Origin: DATFDN01 sp963756495
Lineage (GTDB): Bacteria > Pseudomonadota > Alphaproteobacteria > Acetobacterales > Acetobacteraceae
Direction: 5' to 3'
Length of the DNA stretch: 64,000 bases
NCBI GenBank assembly: GCA_963756495.1
Contig: CAVWNS010000014.1
Span: 496,001 to 560,000 of the forward strand
This document shows, one piece after another, positions 43,343 through 52,630 of the stretch (position 1 is the first letter of the stretch; each line of letters begins with the position of its first letter). A program made the position numbers and the translations under genes. Under the pieces are notes generated by a model, which worked only from the letters and a program-made list of their open reading frames with translations, made no database searches and was not told the origin of the DNA.

Positions 43343-44134
43343 ATGGGCATGCTGGAAGGAAAATCGGCACTGATCACCGGTTCCCTCGGAGGGATCGGCT
43401 TCGCGATCGCCAAGGCCCTCGCGGCCCAGCGCTGCGCCGTGATGCTGAACGGCTTGGCGGATGCAGGCACGATCAACGATCGGCAGGCGGAACTCGCGGG
43501 CAGCTTCGGCGTGCAAGTCGGTTATGACGGCGCCGATCTCCGCGATCCAGCGCAGATCGCGAAGATGGTGCGGGCGACGTCGGACTCCCACGGGTCGGTG
43601 GATATCCTCGTGAACAACGCCGTCGTGCGCTATTTCGCCCCGATCGAGGAGTTTGAACCCGCACACTGGGACGAAGCGCTCGCGGTCAACTTGTCCGCTC
43701 CGTTCCACGCCATTCGCGCGGCGCTTCCAGGGATGCGCCGCGCCGGCTGGGGCCGGATCGTCAACATCGCCTCTATCTACGGCCTGTTCGCTACCACTAA
43801 TCGCGTCGACTACGTCACGACCAAGACGGCGCTGATCGGCATGACGCGGGCGGTCGCGTTGGAGGTGGCCACGGCCAACATCACCTGCAATGCGATCTGC
43901 CCGGGAACGGTGCTCACGCCTGCCATCGAGCGGCGCGTCCAGGACTTGATCGCGCGCGAGGGCATGCAGCGCGAGGAGGCACTTCGGCGGTTCATCGGTG
44001 TGCGCCAGCCGTCGGGTCGGTTCGTGGATGCGGACAGTGTTGCGGGGCTTGTCGCGTTTCTTTGCGGCCCGCATGGGCGCGACATCAATGGAGCGGCCCT
44101 GCCGGTCGATGGCGCCTGGGCCGCCGGTCGCTGA
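43343..44134 (+). CDS. short-chain dehydrogenase (3-hydroxybutyrate dehydrogenase-like)
   Basis: A protein of 263 residues from ATG 43343 (MGMLEGKSALITG), which follows GAGGCGGGAA; an internal Met two residues later is an alternative. The Rossmann motif reads SALITGSLGGIGFAIAKAL, NNA is in ILVNNAVVRYF, and the catalytic triad in VNIASIYG followed by YVTTKTALIGMTRAVA. The tail GLVAFLCGPHGRDINGAALP, VDGAWAAGR resembles 3-hydroxybutyrate dehydrogenases. A role in polyhydroxybutyrate degradation fits the phasin at 52631 but is inference. Confidence 0.85.
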   Translation: MGMLEGKSALITGSLGGIGFAIAKALAAQRCAVMLNGLADAGTINDRQAELAGSFGVQVGYDGADLRDPAQIAKMVRATSDSHGSVDILVNNAVVRYFAPIEEFEPAHWDEALAVNLSAPFHAIRAALPGMRRAGWGRIVNIASIYGLFATTNRVDYVTTKTALIGMTRAVALEVATANITCNAICPGTVLTPAIERRVQDLIAREGMQREEALRRFIGVRQPSGRFVDADSVAGLVAFLCGPHGRDINGAALPVDGAWAAGR

Positions 44135-44547
44135 TCCACGTCCACGCCGGAGCGGCCAACAGGATTCACACGACTCCGCCTCGCAGCAGTTCCGCGACCT
44201 CCGCGCCTCCATAGCCCGCTCCGCCAGCACCGCATCGGTGTGCTCATCCTGCTCGGGTGTGGCACCGCGAACCGCCCAGGGCGTGCCCGATGACTCGATT
44301 GCCTGGTCCTCACCGCGGGACCCGTAACTCACGGCAGGATACGAGGGGTCGCCCCACTGTCCCGGCGTAATCGAACTGGATATGGGTACTACGACGACTT
44401 ATTGACGTAGGTATAACGATAATTGGAAGTAAAGTTAACGCTCTTTGATTCGTGGTCTTCGTCGTGATTGGGCGGGGTTTGACTTCCTGCCTTGGTCATC
44501 GCTTAATAAGAGTTAGGATATTTGGTTGTTAGGCCGAGGTCCGTCTC
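44135..44547. other. intergenic, AT-rich promoter region
   Basis: This 413-bp stretch lies between the SDR gene and the response regulator. The last 160 bp (44380-44540) are clearly more AT-rich than the rest of the window (for example TATAACGATAATTGG near 44412) and are the likely promoter of the two-component genes. A minus-strand frame over 44120-44332 was not accepted. Confidence 0.5.
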
Positions 44548-44955
44548 ATGTCTGGGAGTGCGGTTGTGCCGGCGACATCCACCCTGCATGCCTCCGCCCG
44601 CGAGCCGGGTCCCGCTGCGACAATCCTGGTCGTTGATGACGATGCGGAGGTGCGCGAGATCGTTGCCGAGTTTCTGATCGATTCGGGACACCGCGTCTTG
44701 CAGGCTGATGGCGGGCTTGCGGCCTTGCGCGTGCTCGACGATGCGCAGAATGTCAATCTGGTCATTACCGATGTCCGCATGCCGGACATTTCGGGAATCG
44801 AGCTGGCCGACAAAATCACACGTGACCGGCACGATCTGAAGATCATCCTGATCTCGGGTTTCTTCGTGTCCAAGCAGACCGGGCGGCGCGTGTTGCGCAA
44901 ACCATTCCGGATGAAGGATCTGGAGGCGGCAGTGCAGGCGGAGCTTGCCTCTTAG
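44548..44955 (+). CDS. single-domain response regulator
   Basis: A 135-residue CheY-like receiver with no output domain. The acidic pocket is ILVVDDDAEVREIVAEFL, the phosphoacceptor is Asp75 (LVITDVRMPDISGIELADK) and the conserved lysine is Lys118 (VLRKPFRMKDL). A short Ser/Thr-rich N-terminal tail precedes the domain. The ATG at 44548 is 41 bp upstream of the histidine kinase start, so they are co-transcribed and probably form a pair. The downstream partner or target is unknown. Confidence 0.9.
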   Translation: MSGSAVVPATSTLHASAREPGPAATILVVDDDAEVREIVAEFLIDSGHRVLQADGGLAALRVLDDAQNVNLVITDVRMPDISGIELADKITRDRHDLKIILISGFFVSKQTGRRVLRKPFRMKDLEAAVQAELAS

Positions 44956-44996
44956 TTACGCCTGGGATACGTCCGAGGTGCGGCTGGGAGGGCCTC

Positions 44997-46298
44997 ATGG
45001 CTTCGTTGTTCGACAGCGCGGCGCTTACCCCACACGGGTTCTGCCTGTCCTGGGAGCCGGCGCTTGTCGTCCTGCATGTGGTCTCTGACGGGCTGATCGC
45101 GGCTTCATACTTTTCCATACCCATCGCCCTCGTGGTGTTCCTGCTGCGGCGACGCGATGTCGCGTTCCGGTGGATGCTGTGGGCATTCGTCTTGTTCATC
45201 ATCGCCTGCGGCGCGAGTCATGTCTTCGACATCGTGGTTCTGTGGCGCCCCGACTATTGGGATCAAGGCCTCGTCAAGGCTTTCACGGCCGCGCTTTCGG
45301 TCGGCACGGCGATCGGGCTGTGGCCGTTGCTGCCCTACTTGGTCGCCCTGCCGTCCCCAACCGAACTTCGGCACGCCAATGTCCGCCTGGCCGAGCAGAT
45401 CGAGCAGCGTGACGCTGCCATGCTGGCGCTGCGTCGCGAAACGGCGGAGCGGCTGCGCGCCGAGGAGATGCTGCGCCAGGCGCAGAAGATGGAGGCTCTA
45501 GGCCAACTAACCGGTGGCGTGGCGCATGACTTCAACAACCTGCTGATGGTGGTGCAGGGCAATTTGGAGGCGCTCGGCAAGCAGATCAGCGCCGAGGACG
45601 ACCGACGCCGCTACATCGATCGGGCCACGCGCGGCGTTGCCCGCGGCGCGACCTTGATCCAGCAACTTCTCGCCTTCTCGCGCCGACAGTATCTTCAGCC
45701 GGTGCGGTTCAATGTGAATGAGCGCATGACCGGGCTGACCGAGTTGCTCCGAGGAACGCTCGGCCAATCGATTCTTCTGGACTGGCACTGCGAGGAGGAG
45801 ACCTGGCCGGTGGAGGCCGATCCGCACCAGCTCGAAACGGCGCTGCTCAACCTCGCGGTGAATGCGCGCGATGCCATGCCCGAGGGGGGCCGGCTTGACA
45901 TCGTTGCCGGGAATGCACGCCTGACCACGCCACTGGCCTCCGCCGACGGCGACGTGGAGCCCGGCGCGTATGTTCGAATTCGCGTCGTGGATTCCGGCGC
46001 CGGCATGAGCAAGGAGGTGCGCGAAGCCGCCTTCGAGCCGTTCTTCACCACCAAGCCGGTCGGCAAGGGCACGGGCCTCGGGCTCAGCCAAGTATACGGG
46101 TTTGTCAGGCAGTCGCGCGGTCATATCATGCTTGACAGCGCACCCGGGCGCGGCACCTGCGTCACCATCTTCCTGCCCGTGCCCACGCCTGAACAGGAAG
46201 GAGTCTGCAATGGTGCAGGCGCGAGCGGCTGTCCTGCGGCAGATTGGCGAACCACTGCGAATCGAGACGGTGGAGGTTGGTCCGATCGCGCCGGGTGA
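44997..46298 (+). CDS. histidine kinase with ethylene-receptor-like sensor domain
   Basis: A 433-residue protein. The N-terminus has three TM helices with an Asp31, Cys71 and His75 arrangement (LHVVSDGLIAASYFSIPIA, then FIIACGASHVFDIVV), the same order and 40- and 4-residue spacing as the copper ligands Asp25, Cys65 and His69 of plant ETR1. A coiled linker leads to the HisKA His177 (LTGGVAHDFNNLLMVVQGN) and a full ATPase domain (NLAVNARDAMPEGG, DSGAGM, GKGTGLGLSQVYGF). The frame overlaps the next gene by 89 bp; a one-base shift would end it at TGA 46190-46192, so an indel there is likely. Confidence 0.88.
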   Translation: MASLFDSAALTPHGFCLSWEPALVVLHVVSDGLIAASYFSIPIALVVFLLRRRDVAFRWMLWAFVLFIIACGASHVFDIVVLWRPDYWDQGLVKAFTAALSVGTAIGLWPLLPYLVALPSPTELRHANVRLAEQIEQRDAAMLALRRETAERLRAEEMLRQAQKMEALGQLTGGVAHDFNNLLMVVQGNLEALGKQISAEDDRRRYIDRATRGVARGATLIQQLLAFSRRQYLQPVRFNVNERMTGLTELLRGTLGQSILLDWHCEEETWPVEADPHQLETALLNLAVNARDAMPEGGRLDIVAGNARLTTPLASADGDVEPGAYVRIRVVDSGAGMSKEVREAAFEPFFTTKPVGKGTGLGLSQVYGFVRQSRGHIMLDSAPGRGTCVTIFLPVPTPEQEGVCNGAGASGCPAADWRTTANRDGGGWSDRAG

Positions 46299-47325
46299 CG
46301 TCCTGGTACGCGTGCGGGCGGCGAGCCTGTGCCATACCGATCTGGAAGCGATCGACGGCGCGCTGGCCGTACCACTGCCCGCGGTGCTCGGCCATGAGGC
46401 GGCCGGCGAGGTGGCGGAACTGGGCGCCGACGTCACGGGGCTGCGGCGCGGAGATCGTGTGGTGCTGTCCTGGAACCCCCATTGCGGTCACTGTTTCAGC
46501 TGCGAGCGCGGTCAGCCGATCCTGTGTCAGCAGTACCTGGCGAACGGCCCCGCCGGAGTCCATTTCGACGGCACTCCGCGCCTGTCCTGCTCGGCCGAGC
46601 CGGTCCATCAACTCATGTATCTCGGCAGCTTCGCCGAGTACTGCATCGTGCCAGCACAGTGCGCGGTCTGGGTGCCAGACGCGATGCCCTTCGACCGCGC
46701 CGCCCTGCTCGGCTGCGGCGTCATGACCGGGGTGGGTGCCGCGACCCGGATCGCCGATATCCGCTGGGGCGGCGCGGCGGTGGTGATCGGCTGCGGCGCC
46801 GTGGGACTGTCGGCGGTGCAGGGCTGCCGCATGGCCGGCGCCGGGGCCGTGCTCGCCGTGGATCCCAACCCGGCGCGGCGCGCACTCGCACGCGACATCG
46901 GCGCGACCGGCGCCTGCGGCCCAGATACAGACGAGGTGGTTGGCTGGGCTCGCGCGGTGACTGAGGGACGCGGCGCGGACGTGGTGATCGAGGCGGCCGG
47001 CCGGGCCGAGGGGTTCGCGTTGACGGCGGAGGTGGTGCGGCCTGGCGGCCAGGTGGTCTGGCTCGGCAAGCTTGGTGTCACCGAGCCAGTGAGCTTCCGC
47101 TGGGGCAGCCTCATGCAGGAGAAACGCTTCACCCGCAGCTCCTATGGCGGCGCGCATCCGCAACAGGATTTTCCGCTGCTCGCACAAGCCTATCTTGACG
47201 GACGGCTGCACCTGGACGAGATGATTTCCGCCCGCATCGGGCTGGAGGCGGTCAACGAGGGCTTTGCCGCGCTTCGTCGAGGCGAAACCATTCGCAGCGT
47301 GATCATCCTGGAAGAAAATCCGTGA
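46210..47325 (+). CDS. zinc-type alcohol dehydrogenase
   Basis: A 371-residue medium-chain dehydrogenase from ATG 46210, which follows a strong AGGAAGGAG. The catalytic zinc site is in RAASLCHTDLEAIDGALA and VLGHEAAGEVAELG, the structural zinc in HCGHCFSCERGQPILCQ, and the Rossmann motif in AAVVIGCGAVGLSAVQGCR. The layout resembles class III or aryl-alcohol-type dehydrogenases with a Cys-rich loop. The substrate is unknown. It follows the kinase and precedes a DUF6166 gene whose start overlaps its stop (GTGA). Confidence 0.88.
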   Translation: MVQARAAVLRQIGEPLRIETVEVGPIAPGDVLVRVRAASLCHTDLEAIDGALAVPLPAVLGHEAAGEVAELGADVTGLRRGDRVVLSWNPHCGHCFSCERGQPILCQQYLANGPAGVHFDGTPRLSCSAEPVHQLMYLGSFAEYCIVPAQCAVWVPDAMPFDRAALLGCGVMTGVGAATRIADIRWGGAAVVIGCGAVGLSAVQGCRMAGAGAVLAVDPNPARRALARDIGATGACGPDTDEVVGWARAVTEGRGADVVIEAAGRAEGFALTAEVVRPGGQVVWLGKLGVTEPVSFRWGSLMQEKRFTRSSYGGAHPQQDFPLLAQAYLDGRLHLDEMISARIGLEAVNEGFAALRRGETIRSVIILEENP

Positions 47326-47621
47326 CCGTGTACGAGGGCGGTCGCAGCCTGGATGGGGCCGTGGTGACGGCGGACGGAGCGCCGCTGGATCCGCGCTTCG
47401 ACCTGCGGATTTTCAGCCGGGCCGGGTTCGAGTGGACCTATGAAGGCGATGGCCCCCGTCAGCTCGCCCTGGCTCTCCTGGCCCATCACCTGCGGGATGC
47501 AACCCGCGCTTTGGCGCTGACCGAGCCGTTCATGCGCGCCGTGGTCACCGAACTGGACAACGCTTGGCGTCTGACCGATGCGGAGATTGACGCAGCGATC
47601 AAGGGTCTGAGCCCGAGCTGA
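47322..47621 (+). CDS. DUF6166 protein
   Basis: A 99-residue protein from the GTG overlapping the dehydrogenase stop. The text MTVYEGGRSLDGAVVTADGA, PLDPRFDLRIFSRAGFEWTY and DGPRQLALALLAHHL matches DUF6166. The family is small, soluble and uncharacterised. Overlapping translation with the dehydrogenase suggests a functional link. No further motif. Confidence 0.7.
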   Translation: MTVYEGGRSLDGAVVTADGAPLDPRFDLRIFSRAGFEWTYEGDGPRQLALALLAHHLRDATRALALTEPFMRAVVTELDNAWRLTDAEIDAAIKGLSPS

Positions 47622-47651
47622 GTGCGACCCGCCGTGTCGCGGTTGGCGGAT

Positions 47652-49145
47652 TCATGGGACGGCCACCTTCGACCGCGGCAAGGCCCTGCGAAACCATCCA
47701 TCCAGTCCAACAAGCGAAACCAGCTCCCGGATCAGGTCGCGGCAGAGGATCCAGCCGACAATCCCATAGACGGTCGCACCGGTCCCCACTAGCAGACCGA
47801 GGCGCGGCAGCGCCGGCATGTCAGGTGCGATGTTGCAGGAGACAACATGGACGGCGCCGTACATGGCGACGCAGGCGATCGCTGGACGCAGCAACGGCAG
47901 CAACAGAAGCCAAAAGCAGCCCGCCTGCACCACCGACACGCGATGCACCATGAACAGGAACTGAAGCGGGTAGGCCACGGCAGCTCCGATACAGACGCCG
48001 TAAACGCCCCACCGGGCGCCGATCACGTAGGCCGTGCAGAACAGGACCGTGCTGACCCCTGTGTTGATCAGCGAGCCACGGAAGTGACCGAAGCCGAGCA
48101 GGAGCGGTGAGAGAAACAGCCCCGCTGGTCGCAGTGTCATCCCCAGGGCGAGGATCGAAAGCGGTACCACGGCGCGGGTCCACGAGGCGCCGAGCACGAC
48201 GCGGACCAGGACAGGCGCCACGGCGGACATGCCGACGAAAACCGGGAAAGACAGCAGCGCAAGGATGCGCATCGACTTTCCGAGATAGGCGACTGCCTGG
48301 GCGGGGTCGTCCTGCAGGCGGGCGAAAGCGGGCAGGCCGACGGGTTTGACGACCATCGCGAGCTTGTCGATGGGAAGGGAGGCGAGGCTACGCGCGACCG
48401 CATAGACCCCGAGCGACGTGCTGCCCAGCAATCGCCCGGTGATAAGAATGTCGATCTGCGTGCTGAAGTACCAGAGCACGTTCTCGGCCGTCCGATAGGT
48501 GCCCGCGCGCAGAAGGCTCGATTGCCGGCGGCTGGGCAGGGCCGGCCAGTGCCCGTGCGGCGCAAGACACCAGAACCCGATGGTGCGCACCGTTTCGCCC
48601 AGCAAGGAGCCGCTGAGCAGGGACCACACACCGAACCCTCGCCACGCGAGGAGGATGGTCGTCGCGCCGCCGAGCACGTTGCTGGCCATGTCGAGAGCCG
48701 ACATCTGCTTCAGGGCGAGCCTGCGCTGCAGGCTCGCGCGCGACAGCGATCCAGCGGCGAGCAGGACGAACGTCAGGCTGGCGGCGCGCAGCAGCGGCGT
48801 CAGGTGCGGGTCGTGGTAGAACCCCGCGAGGACCGGGGCTCCTGCCAACATGAGCACGACGAAGACAAGGTTCGCCAGAATGATGAGGCCGAAAACCTCT
48901 CCGGGCGCGTCGCGTGAGGTATCGCGGCTCTGCACGAGGACGTCGCTAAACCCGACGTGGCTCATCGCAGCCAGAAAGCCCGTCACCGACATGGTGATCG
49001 CCATCAGACCGTAGTCGCCGGGTCGCAGGAAGCGGACCACCGCGAGCGTCATCGCCCAGTTGAGGATCTGGCCGGCGACGCGCGTGGCGGAAGCCCACGC
49101 CACGCCGCGCATGACCTGCGCCTTCAGGGTCGCGTTGTCATCCAT
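47652..49145 (-). CDS. polysaccharide flippase (PST/Wzx-like, MOP superfamily)
   Basis: A 497-residue protein with about 12-14 hydrophobic segments. The start is LKAQVMRGVAWASATRVAG, followed by QILNWAMTLAVVRFLRPGDYG, typical of PST flippases, and later SKRASLQRRLALKQMSALD-like text (SRASLQRRLALKQMSALDMA). It would move undecaprenyl-linked O-antigen or capsule units across the inner membrane. It is the last gene of a minus-strand run that starts with wecB and wecC, giving a sugar-synthesis and export set. The specific glycan is unknown. Confidence 0.88.
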   Translation of the reverse strand: MDDNATLKAQVMRGVAWASATRVAGQILNWAMTLAVVRFLRPGDYGLMAITMSVTGFLAAMSHVGFSDVLVQSRDTSRDAPGEVFGLIILANLVFVVLMLAGAPVLAGFYHDPHLTPLLRAASLTFVLLAAGSLSRASLQRRLALKQMSALDMASNVLGGATTILLAWRGFGVWSLLSGSLLGETVRTIGFWCLAPHGHWPALPSRRQSSLLRAGTYRTAENVLWYFSTQIDILITGRLLGSTSLGVYAVARSLASLPIDKLAMVVKPVGLPAFARLQDDPAQAVAYLGKSMRILALLSFPVFVGMSAVAPVLVRVVLGASWTRAVVPLSILALGMTLRPAGLFLSPLLLGFGHFRGSLINTGVSTVLFCTAYVIGARWGVYGVCIGAAVAYPLQFLFMVHRVSVVQAGCFWLLLLPLLRPAIACVAMYGAVHVVSCNIAPDMPALPRLGLLVGTGATVYGIVGWILCRDLIRELVSLVGLDGWFRRALPRSKVAVP

Positions 49146-49178
49146 CGCGGATCCCGGGTGGAACGCGATGTTAACGTA

Positions 49179-50429
49179 CTACCATGCACCCCGCGTATCG
49201 ATGACGAACTTATCCTTCAGCACGTCGCGGTCCACCTGCAGGAAGCTCATGTGATCGACCAGAAGCAGCACCAGGTTGGCGCGCTCCAGCGCCTGGTCGA
49301 AGTCGTGCAGCGTGAGCCCCCGGTCGCCAAGCTCGGGCGGCAGGCGGCCGATATGGGGTTCCACCACAAGCAGCTCGCCGACCTGCGCATCGGCAAGCCG
49401 GTGCACGATCTCGACCGCCGGGCTCTCGCGCAGGTCGTCCACGTCTTTCTTGTAGGACAGGCCGAGGCAGGCGATCACCGGATGCTTCAGTGCGGCCGCC
49501 CGTTCGCGTACCTTCTCCACCACGTGTCCGGGCTTGGCATCGTTGATCAGGCGCGCGGCGCGGATCAGCTTCGCCTCCTCGGGGTTGGTGGCGACGATGA
49601 ACCATGGGTCCACGGCGATGCAGTGCCCGCCGACGCCGGGTCCTGGGCTCAGGATGTTCACCCGCGGATGCAGGTTCGCCAGCCCGATCAGGTCCCACAC
49701 GTTGATGCGCAGCCGATCGCAGATCAGAGACAGCTCGTTGGCGAAGGCGATGTTGACGTCCCGGTAGGCGTTCTCGGTCAGCTTCGCCAGTTCGGCAGTG
49801 CGGGCATTGGTGACCCGGCATTCGCCACGAACCACGATCTTGTAGAGGGTCAGCGCCCGCTGTGCGCATTTGCGGGTCATGCCCCCGATCACCCGGGCAT
49901 TGTTGACCACCTCTTCGAGGATGCGGCCGGGCAACACGCGCTCTGGGCAGTGCGCCACCTGCACATCGGCCAACTCGCCCCGCTGCTGGGGGAAGCTGAG
50001 GTCGGGGCGCAACTCGGCCATGATCGCCGCCATGCGCTCGGTCGTGCCGACCGGGGAGGTCGATTCCAGGATGACGAGATTGCCCGCTGCCAGCACCGGT
50101 GCGACCGCGCGGGCCGCCTCCTCGACGAAACCGATATCCGGGGCGGCGCTTTCCCCGTGCCCACGGAGCGGGGTGGGCACGGCGATGACGAAGGCGTCCG
50201 CCGGCTGCATCGCCAAAGTGGCGGACAGCTTGCCCGATTCCACCACGCGGCGGACCAGGGCGTCGAGGTTCGGCTCGCCGAAATGGGGGCGACCGGCGTT
50301 GATGGTCTCGACCACCCGCGCGTTCACGTCCACGCCGATCACCTCGACGCCATTATCGGCGAAGACGGCGGCGGTCGGCAGGCCGATATAGCCGAGTCCG
50401 ACGACGGCGATGCGCTCGAAGCTATGCAT
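49179..50429 (-). CDS. wecC: UDP-N-acetyl-D-mannosamine dehydrogenase
   Basis: A 416-residue protein from ATG 50429 (MHSFERIAVVGLGYIGLPTA); the longer frame to 50474 overlaps wecB more. It has the Rossmann start, the catalytic Cys in SPGPGVGGHCIAVDPWF and the C-terminal block ACLGLSYKKDVDDLRESPAV. The enzyme oxidises UDP-ManNAc to UDP-ManNAcA with two NAD. Its gene overlaps wecB by 8 bases, and wecB makes its substrate, so the pairing supports the call. Confidence 0.93.
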   Translation of the reverse strand: MHSFERIAVVGLGYIGLPTAAVFADNGVEVIGVDVNARVVETINAGRPHFGEPNLDALVRRVVESGKLSATLAMQPADAFVIAVPTPLRGHGESAAPDIGFVEEAARAVAPVLAAGNLVILESTSPVGTTERMAAIMAELRPDLSFPQQRGELADVQVAHCPERVLPGRILEEVVNNARVIGGMTRKCAQRALTLYKIVVRGECRVTNARTAELAKLTENAYRDVNIAFANELSLICDRLRINVWDLIGLANLHPRVNILSPGPGVGGHCIAVDPWFIVATNPEEAKLIRAARLINDAKPGHVVEKVRERAAALKHPVIACLGLSYKKDVDDLRESPAVEIVHRLADAQVGELLVVEPHIGRLPPELGDRGLTLHDFDQALERANLVLLLVDHMSFLQVDRDVLKDKFVIDTRGAW

Positions 50430-51537
50430 TGAGCAATCTCTCCACGATCCGGCCGGCCGCGCGGCCGTCGCCATAGGGATTGTGCGCGAAGCTCATCGCC
50501 TCGTACGCGGCGCGGCTATCGAGCAAGTGCGTCGCCGTGGCGACCAGCCGGTCAGTGTCGGTGCCGACCAGCGTCACGGTGCCGGCCTCGACCGCCTCCG
50601 GCCGCTCGGTCGTGTCGCGTGTGACCAGCACGGGCTTGCCCAGCGAGGGCGCCTCCTCCTGCACACCGCCGGAGTCCGTGATGATAAGGTCGGCGCGGCG
50701 CATCAAGGCGACGAAGGGCAGGTAGTCGAGCGGCGGGACCAGCCGGATCGCCGGGTGCGCCGCAAGTTGCGCGTGCGCGACCTGCTGGACATTAGGGTTG
50801 AGGTGGACCGGATAGACGATCTCGACGTCCCCGCGATCAGCCAATCGCAGCAGGCCCAGGGCGACGCGCTCCAACCCGCCGTCGAAATTTTCCCGCCGGT
50901 GGCCGGTGACCAGGATCATCCGCTTGTCCGGCAGGGGCGGCGGCAGCAGGCTCTCAACCGCCCTGGCTCGCCCGACATCGGCGTCAAGGATCGCCAGGGC
51001 GTCCAGCAGTGCGTCGATCACCGTGTTGCCGGTGACCATGATTCGCGCCGGGTCCACGCCCTCGGCGAGCAGATTGCGCCGCGACTGCTCCGTGGGCGGG
51101 AAGTGCAGGTCCACGAGCCCGCTGGTAAGCCGACGGTTCATCTCCTCCGGCCAGGGCGAGTGGATGTTGCCGGTGCGCAACCCGGCCTCGACATGCGCCA
51201 CCGGCACCCGGGCGTAAAACGCGGCGAGGGCGGCGGCGAAGGTCGTCGTCGTATCACCCTGCACCAAGACCCGATCCGGGCGCAGTTCGTCATACACCGT
51301 GGCGATGCGATCGAGCACGGCAGTGGTGATGTAGGTCAGGCCCTGGCCTGCGCGCATCAGGTCGAGGTCGCGGTCCGGCCGGATCGCGAACAGGTCGAGC
51401 ACCTGGTCCAGCATCTGCCGGTGTTGCGCGGTGACGCAGACAAGTGCGGTGATGCCGGATGTCTCCGCCAAGCGTCGGACGATCGGCGCCATCTTGATCG
51501 CTTCGGGCCGGGTGCCGAACACCGTCAGGATGCGCAC
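50422..51537 (-). CDS. wecB: UDP-N-acetylglucosamine 2-epimerase (non-hydrolysing)
   Basis: A protein of 371 residues. The chosen start is GTG 51537 (MRILTVFGTRPEAIKMAPIV), with GGAG upstream; a TTG two codons earlier also fits. Conserved blocks are VQGDTTTTFAAALAAFYARV, PVAHVEAGLRTGNIHSPWPE, EMNRRLTSGLVDLHFPPTE and LIITDSGGVQEEAPSLGKPV. It interconverts UDP-GlcNAc and UDP-ManNAc. Upstream lies about 290 bp without a gene, presumably the operon promoter. Confidence 0.94.
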   Translation of the reverse strand: MRILTVFGTRPEAIKMAPIVRRLAETSGITALVCVTAQHRQMLDQVLDLFAIRPDRDLDLMRAGQGLTYITTAVLDRIATVYDELRPDRVLVQGDTTTTFAAALAAFYARVPVAHVEAGLRTGNIHSPWPEEMNRRLTSGLVDLHFPPTEQSRRNLLAEGVDPARIMVTGNTVIDALLDALAILDADVGRARAVESLLPPPLPDKRMILVTGHRRENFDGGLERVALGLLRLADRGDVEIVYPVHLNPNVQQVAHAQLAAHPAIRLVPPLDYLPFVALMRRADLIITDSGGVQEEAPSLGKPVLVTRDTTERPEAVEAGTVTLVGTDTDRLVATATHLLDSRAAYEAMSFAHNPYGDGRAAGRIVERLLNA

Positions 51538-51825
51538 AGCCAACTCCGTCGAAGGATTTGCGAGAACCTGTGCGTGCGCTTAGTGGAATTGAACGGAAAC
51601 TATCGTGCCAAAGCACATCATCTCAAAAATTGTTCTGCAGGAATAGAAATTGCGATGCACAAAGAATCTCGCGCTTGCCATGCCTGAGTCATTAGCGATT
51701 GTTAAACCATTCCGGCTTCGAACACCAGGAATTTGGCCTCGTCAGAATACGCTCTGCGTTGCCGAGTGCGCGCTCACGGCTTATCCGGCCCTGGCCTTTC
51801 CCGACCGCGCGCCTATCTCTGTGTC

Positions 51826-52542
51826 ATGAGCGATGCGGAGTTCGATAAGGCTCTGGTCGGCGCCGCCTTCGCGCTGGCAGAGAAAGATGGCTGGGATGCA
51901 GTGAGTGTGGCCGAGGCCGCGCGATCTGCCGGGCTCGACCTGGCGCGCGCGCGGGTGCGTTTCCCGTCTCGTGCGGCAATCCTGCTCCGTCTCGGGCGGC
52001 TGGCTGATCAGGCGGCGCTCGCCCAGTTGCCGGCCGAGGGAACTGTGCGGGATCGGCTGTTCTATCTCTTGATGCAGCGTATTGACGTGTTGCAGGAGCA
52101 TCGTGCCGGCATGCTCGGCCTGCTTCGCCGCCTGCCGTTCGATCCGGGTACCGCACTGCTACTTGACTCCGCCACCCGACGCAGCATGCGCTGGCTGCTG
52201 GACGCAGCGGGAGTGCCCACTGCGGGCTTGCGGGGCGCGGTGCGCGTCCACGGCCTGTACGGGGTCTGGCTCTGGGCCATTCGTGCTTGGCAGCGTGACG
52301 AGACTGACGATATGTCTCAGACCATGTCGGCTGTGGATGTCGCCTTGCGGCGGGCTGAGCAGCTCGCGCCGTGGCTGGGCAGTCGTGTTCCCGCCACCGC
52401 TTCCGGAGCCGAGCCGGTCGTTCCGGAGCCCGGGCCGCTCGTGCCAGACCCGCTCGTGCCGGCCTCGCCTGTGGCCGAACCGGAGCCGCCTGAGCCGGAG
52501 GCGCCACCGCCCGTGCCGCCGATTTCCGACGGAACACTCTGA
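51826..52542 (+). CDS. TetR/COQ9-like regulator with Pro-rich tail
   Basis: A 238-residue protein from ATG 51826. Residues 10-60 resemble a TetR helix-turn-helix (DAVSVAEAARSAGLDLARAR, then VRFPSRAAILLRLGRLAD), and the middle part is helical with RLFYLLMQRIDVLQEHRAGM. This is the pattern of COQ9-related TetR-like proteins in Rhodospirillales. The last 45 residues are unusually rich in Pro and Glu (VVPEPGPLVPDPLVPASPVA) and probably disordered. It is upstream of the phasin gene on the same strand. Target genes are unknown. Confidence 0.7.
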   Translation: MSDAEFDKALVGAAFALAEKDGWDAVSVAEAARSAGLDLARARVRFPSRAAILLRLGRLADQAALAQLPAEGTVRDRLFYLLMQRIDVLQEHRAGMLGLLRRLPFDPGTALLLDSATRRSMRWLLDAAGVPTAGLRGAVRVHGLYGVWLWAIRAWQRDETDDMSQTMSAVDVALRRAEQLAPWLGSRVPATASGAEPVVPEPGPLVPDPLVPASPVAEPEPPEPEAPPPVPPISDGTL

Positions 52543-52630
52543 CCGGCGGCTAGGCGCACGAGATCGTGGCGCGAGGGGCCAGAGCCGCCCGGCTATTCTA
52601 AGTCGTTAAGGAATTGGGGGGATCCAGAGC

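Noticed and set aside
44120..44332. Minus-strand ORF upstream of the response regulator
   Set aside because: Only a GTG start, no ribosome-binding site, no recognised domain; it is antisense to the SDR end and the promoter region.
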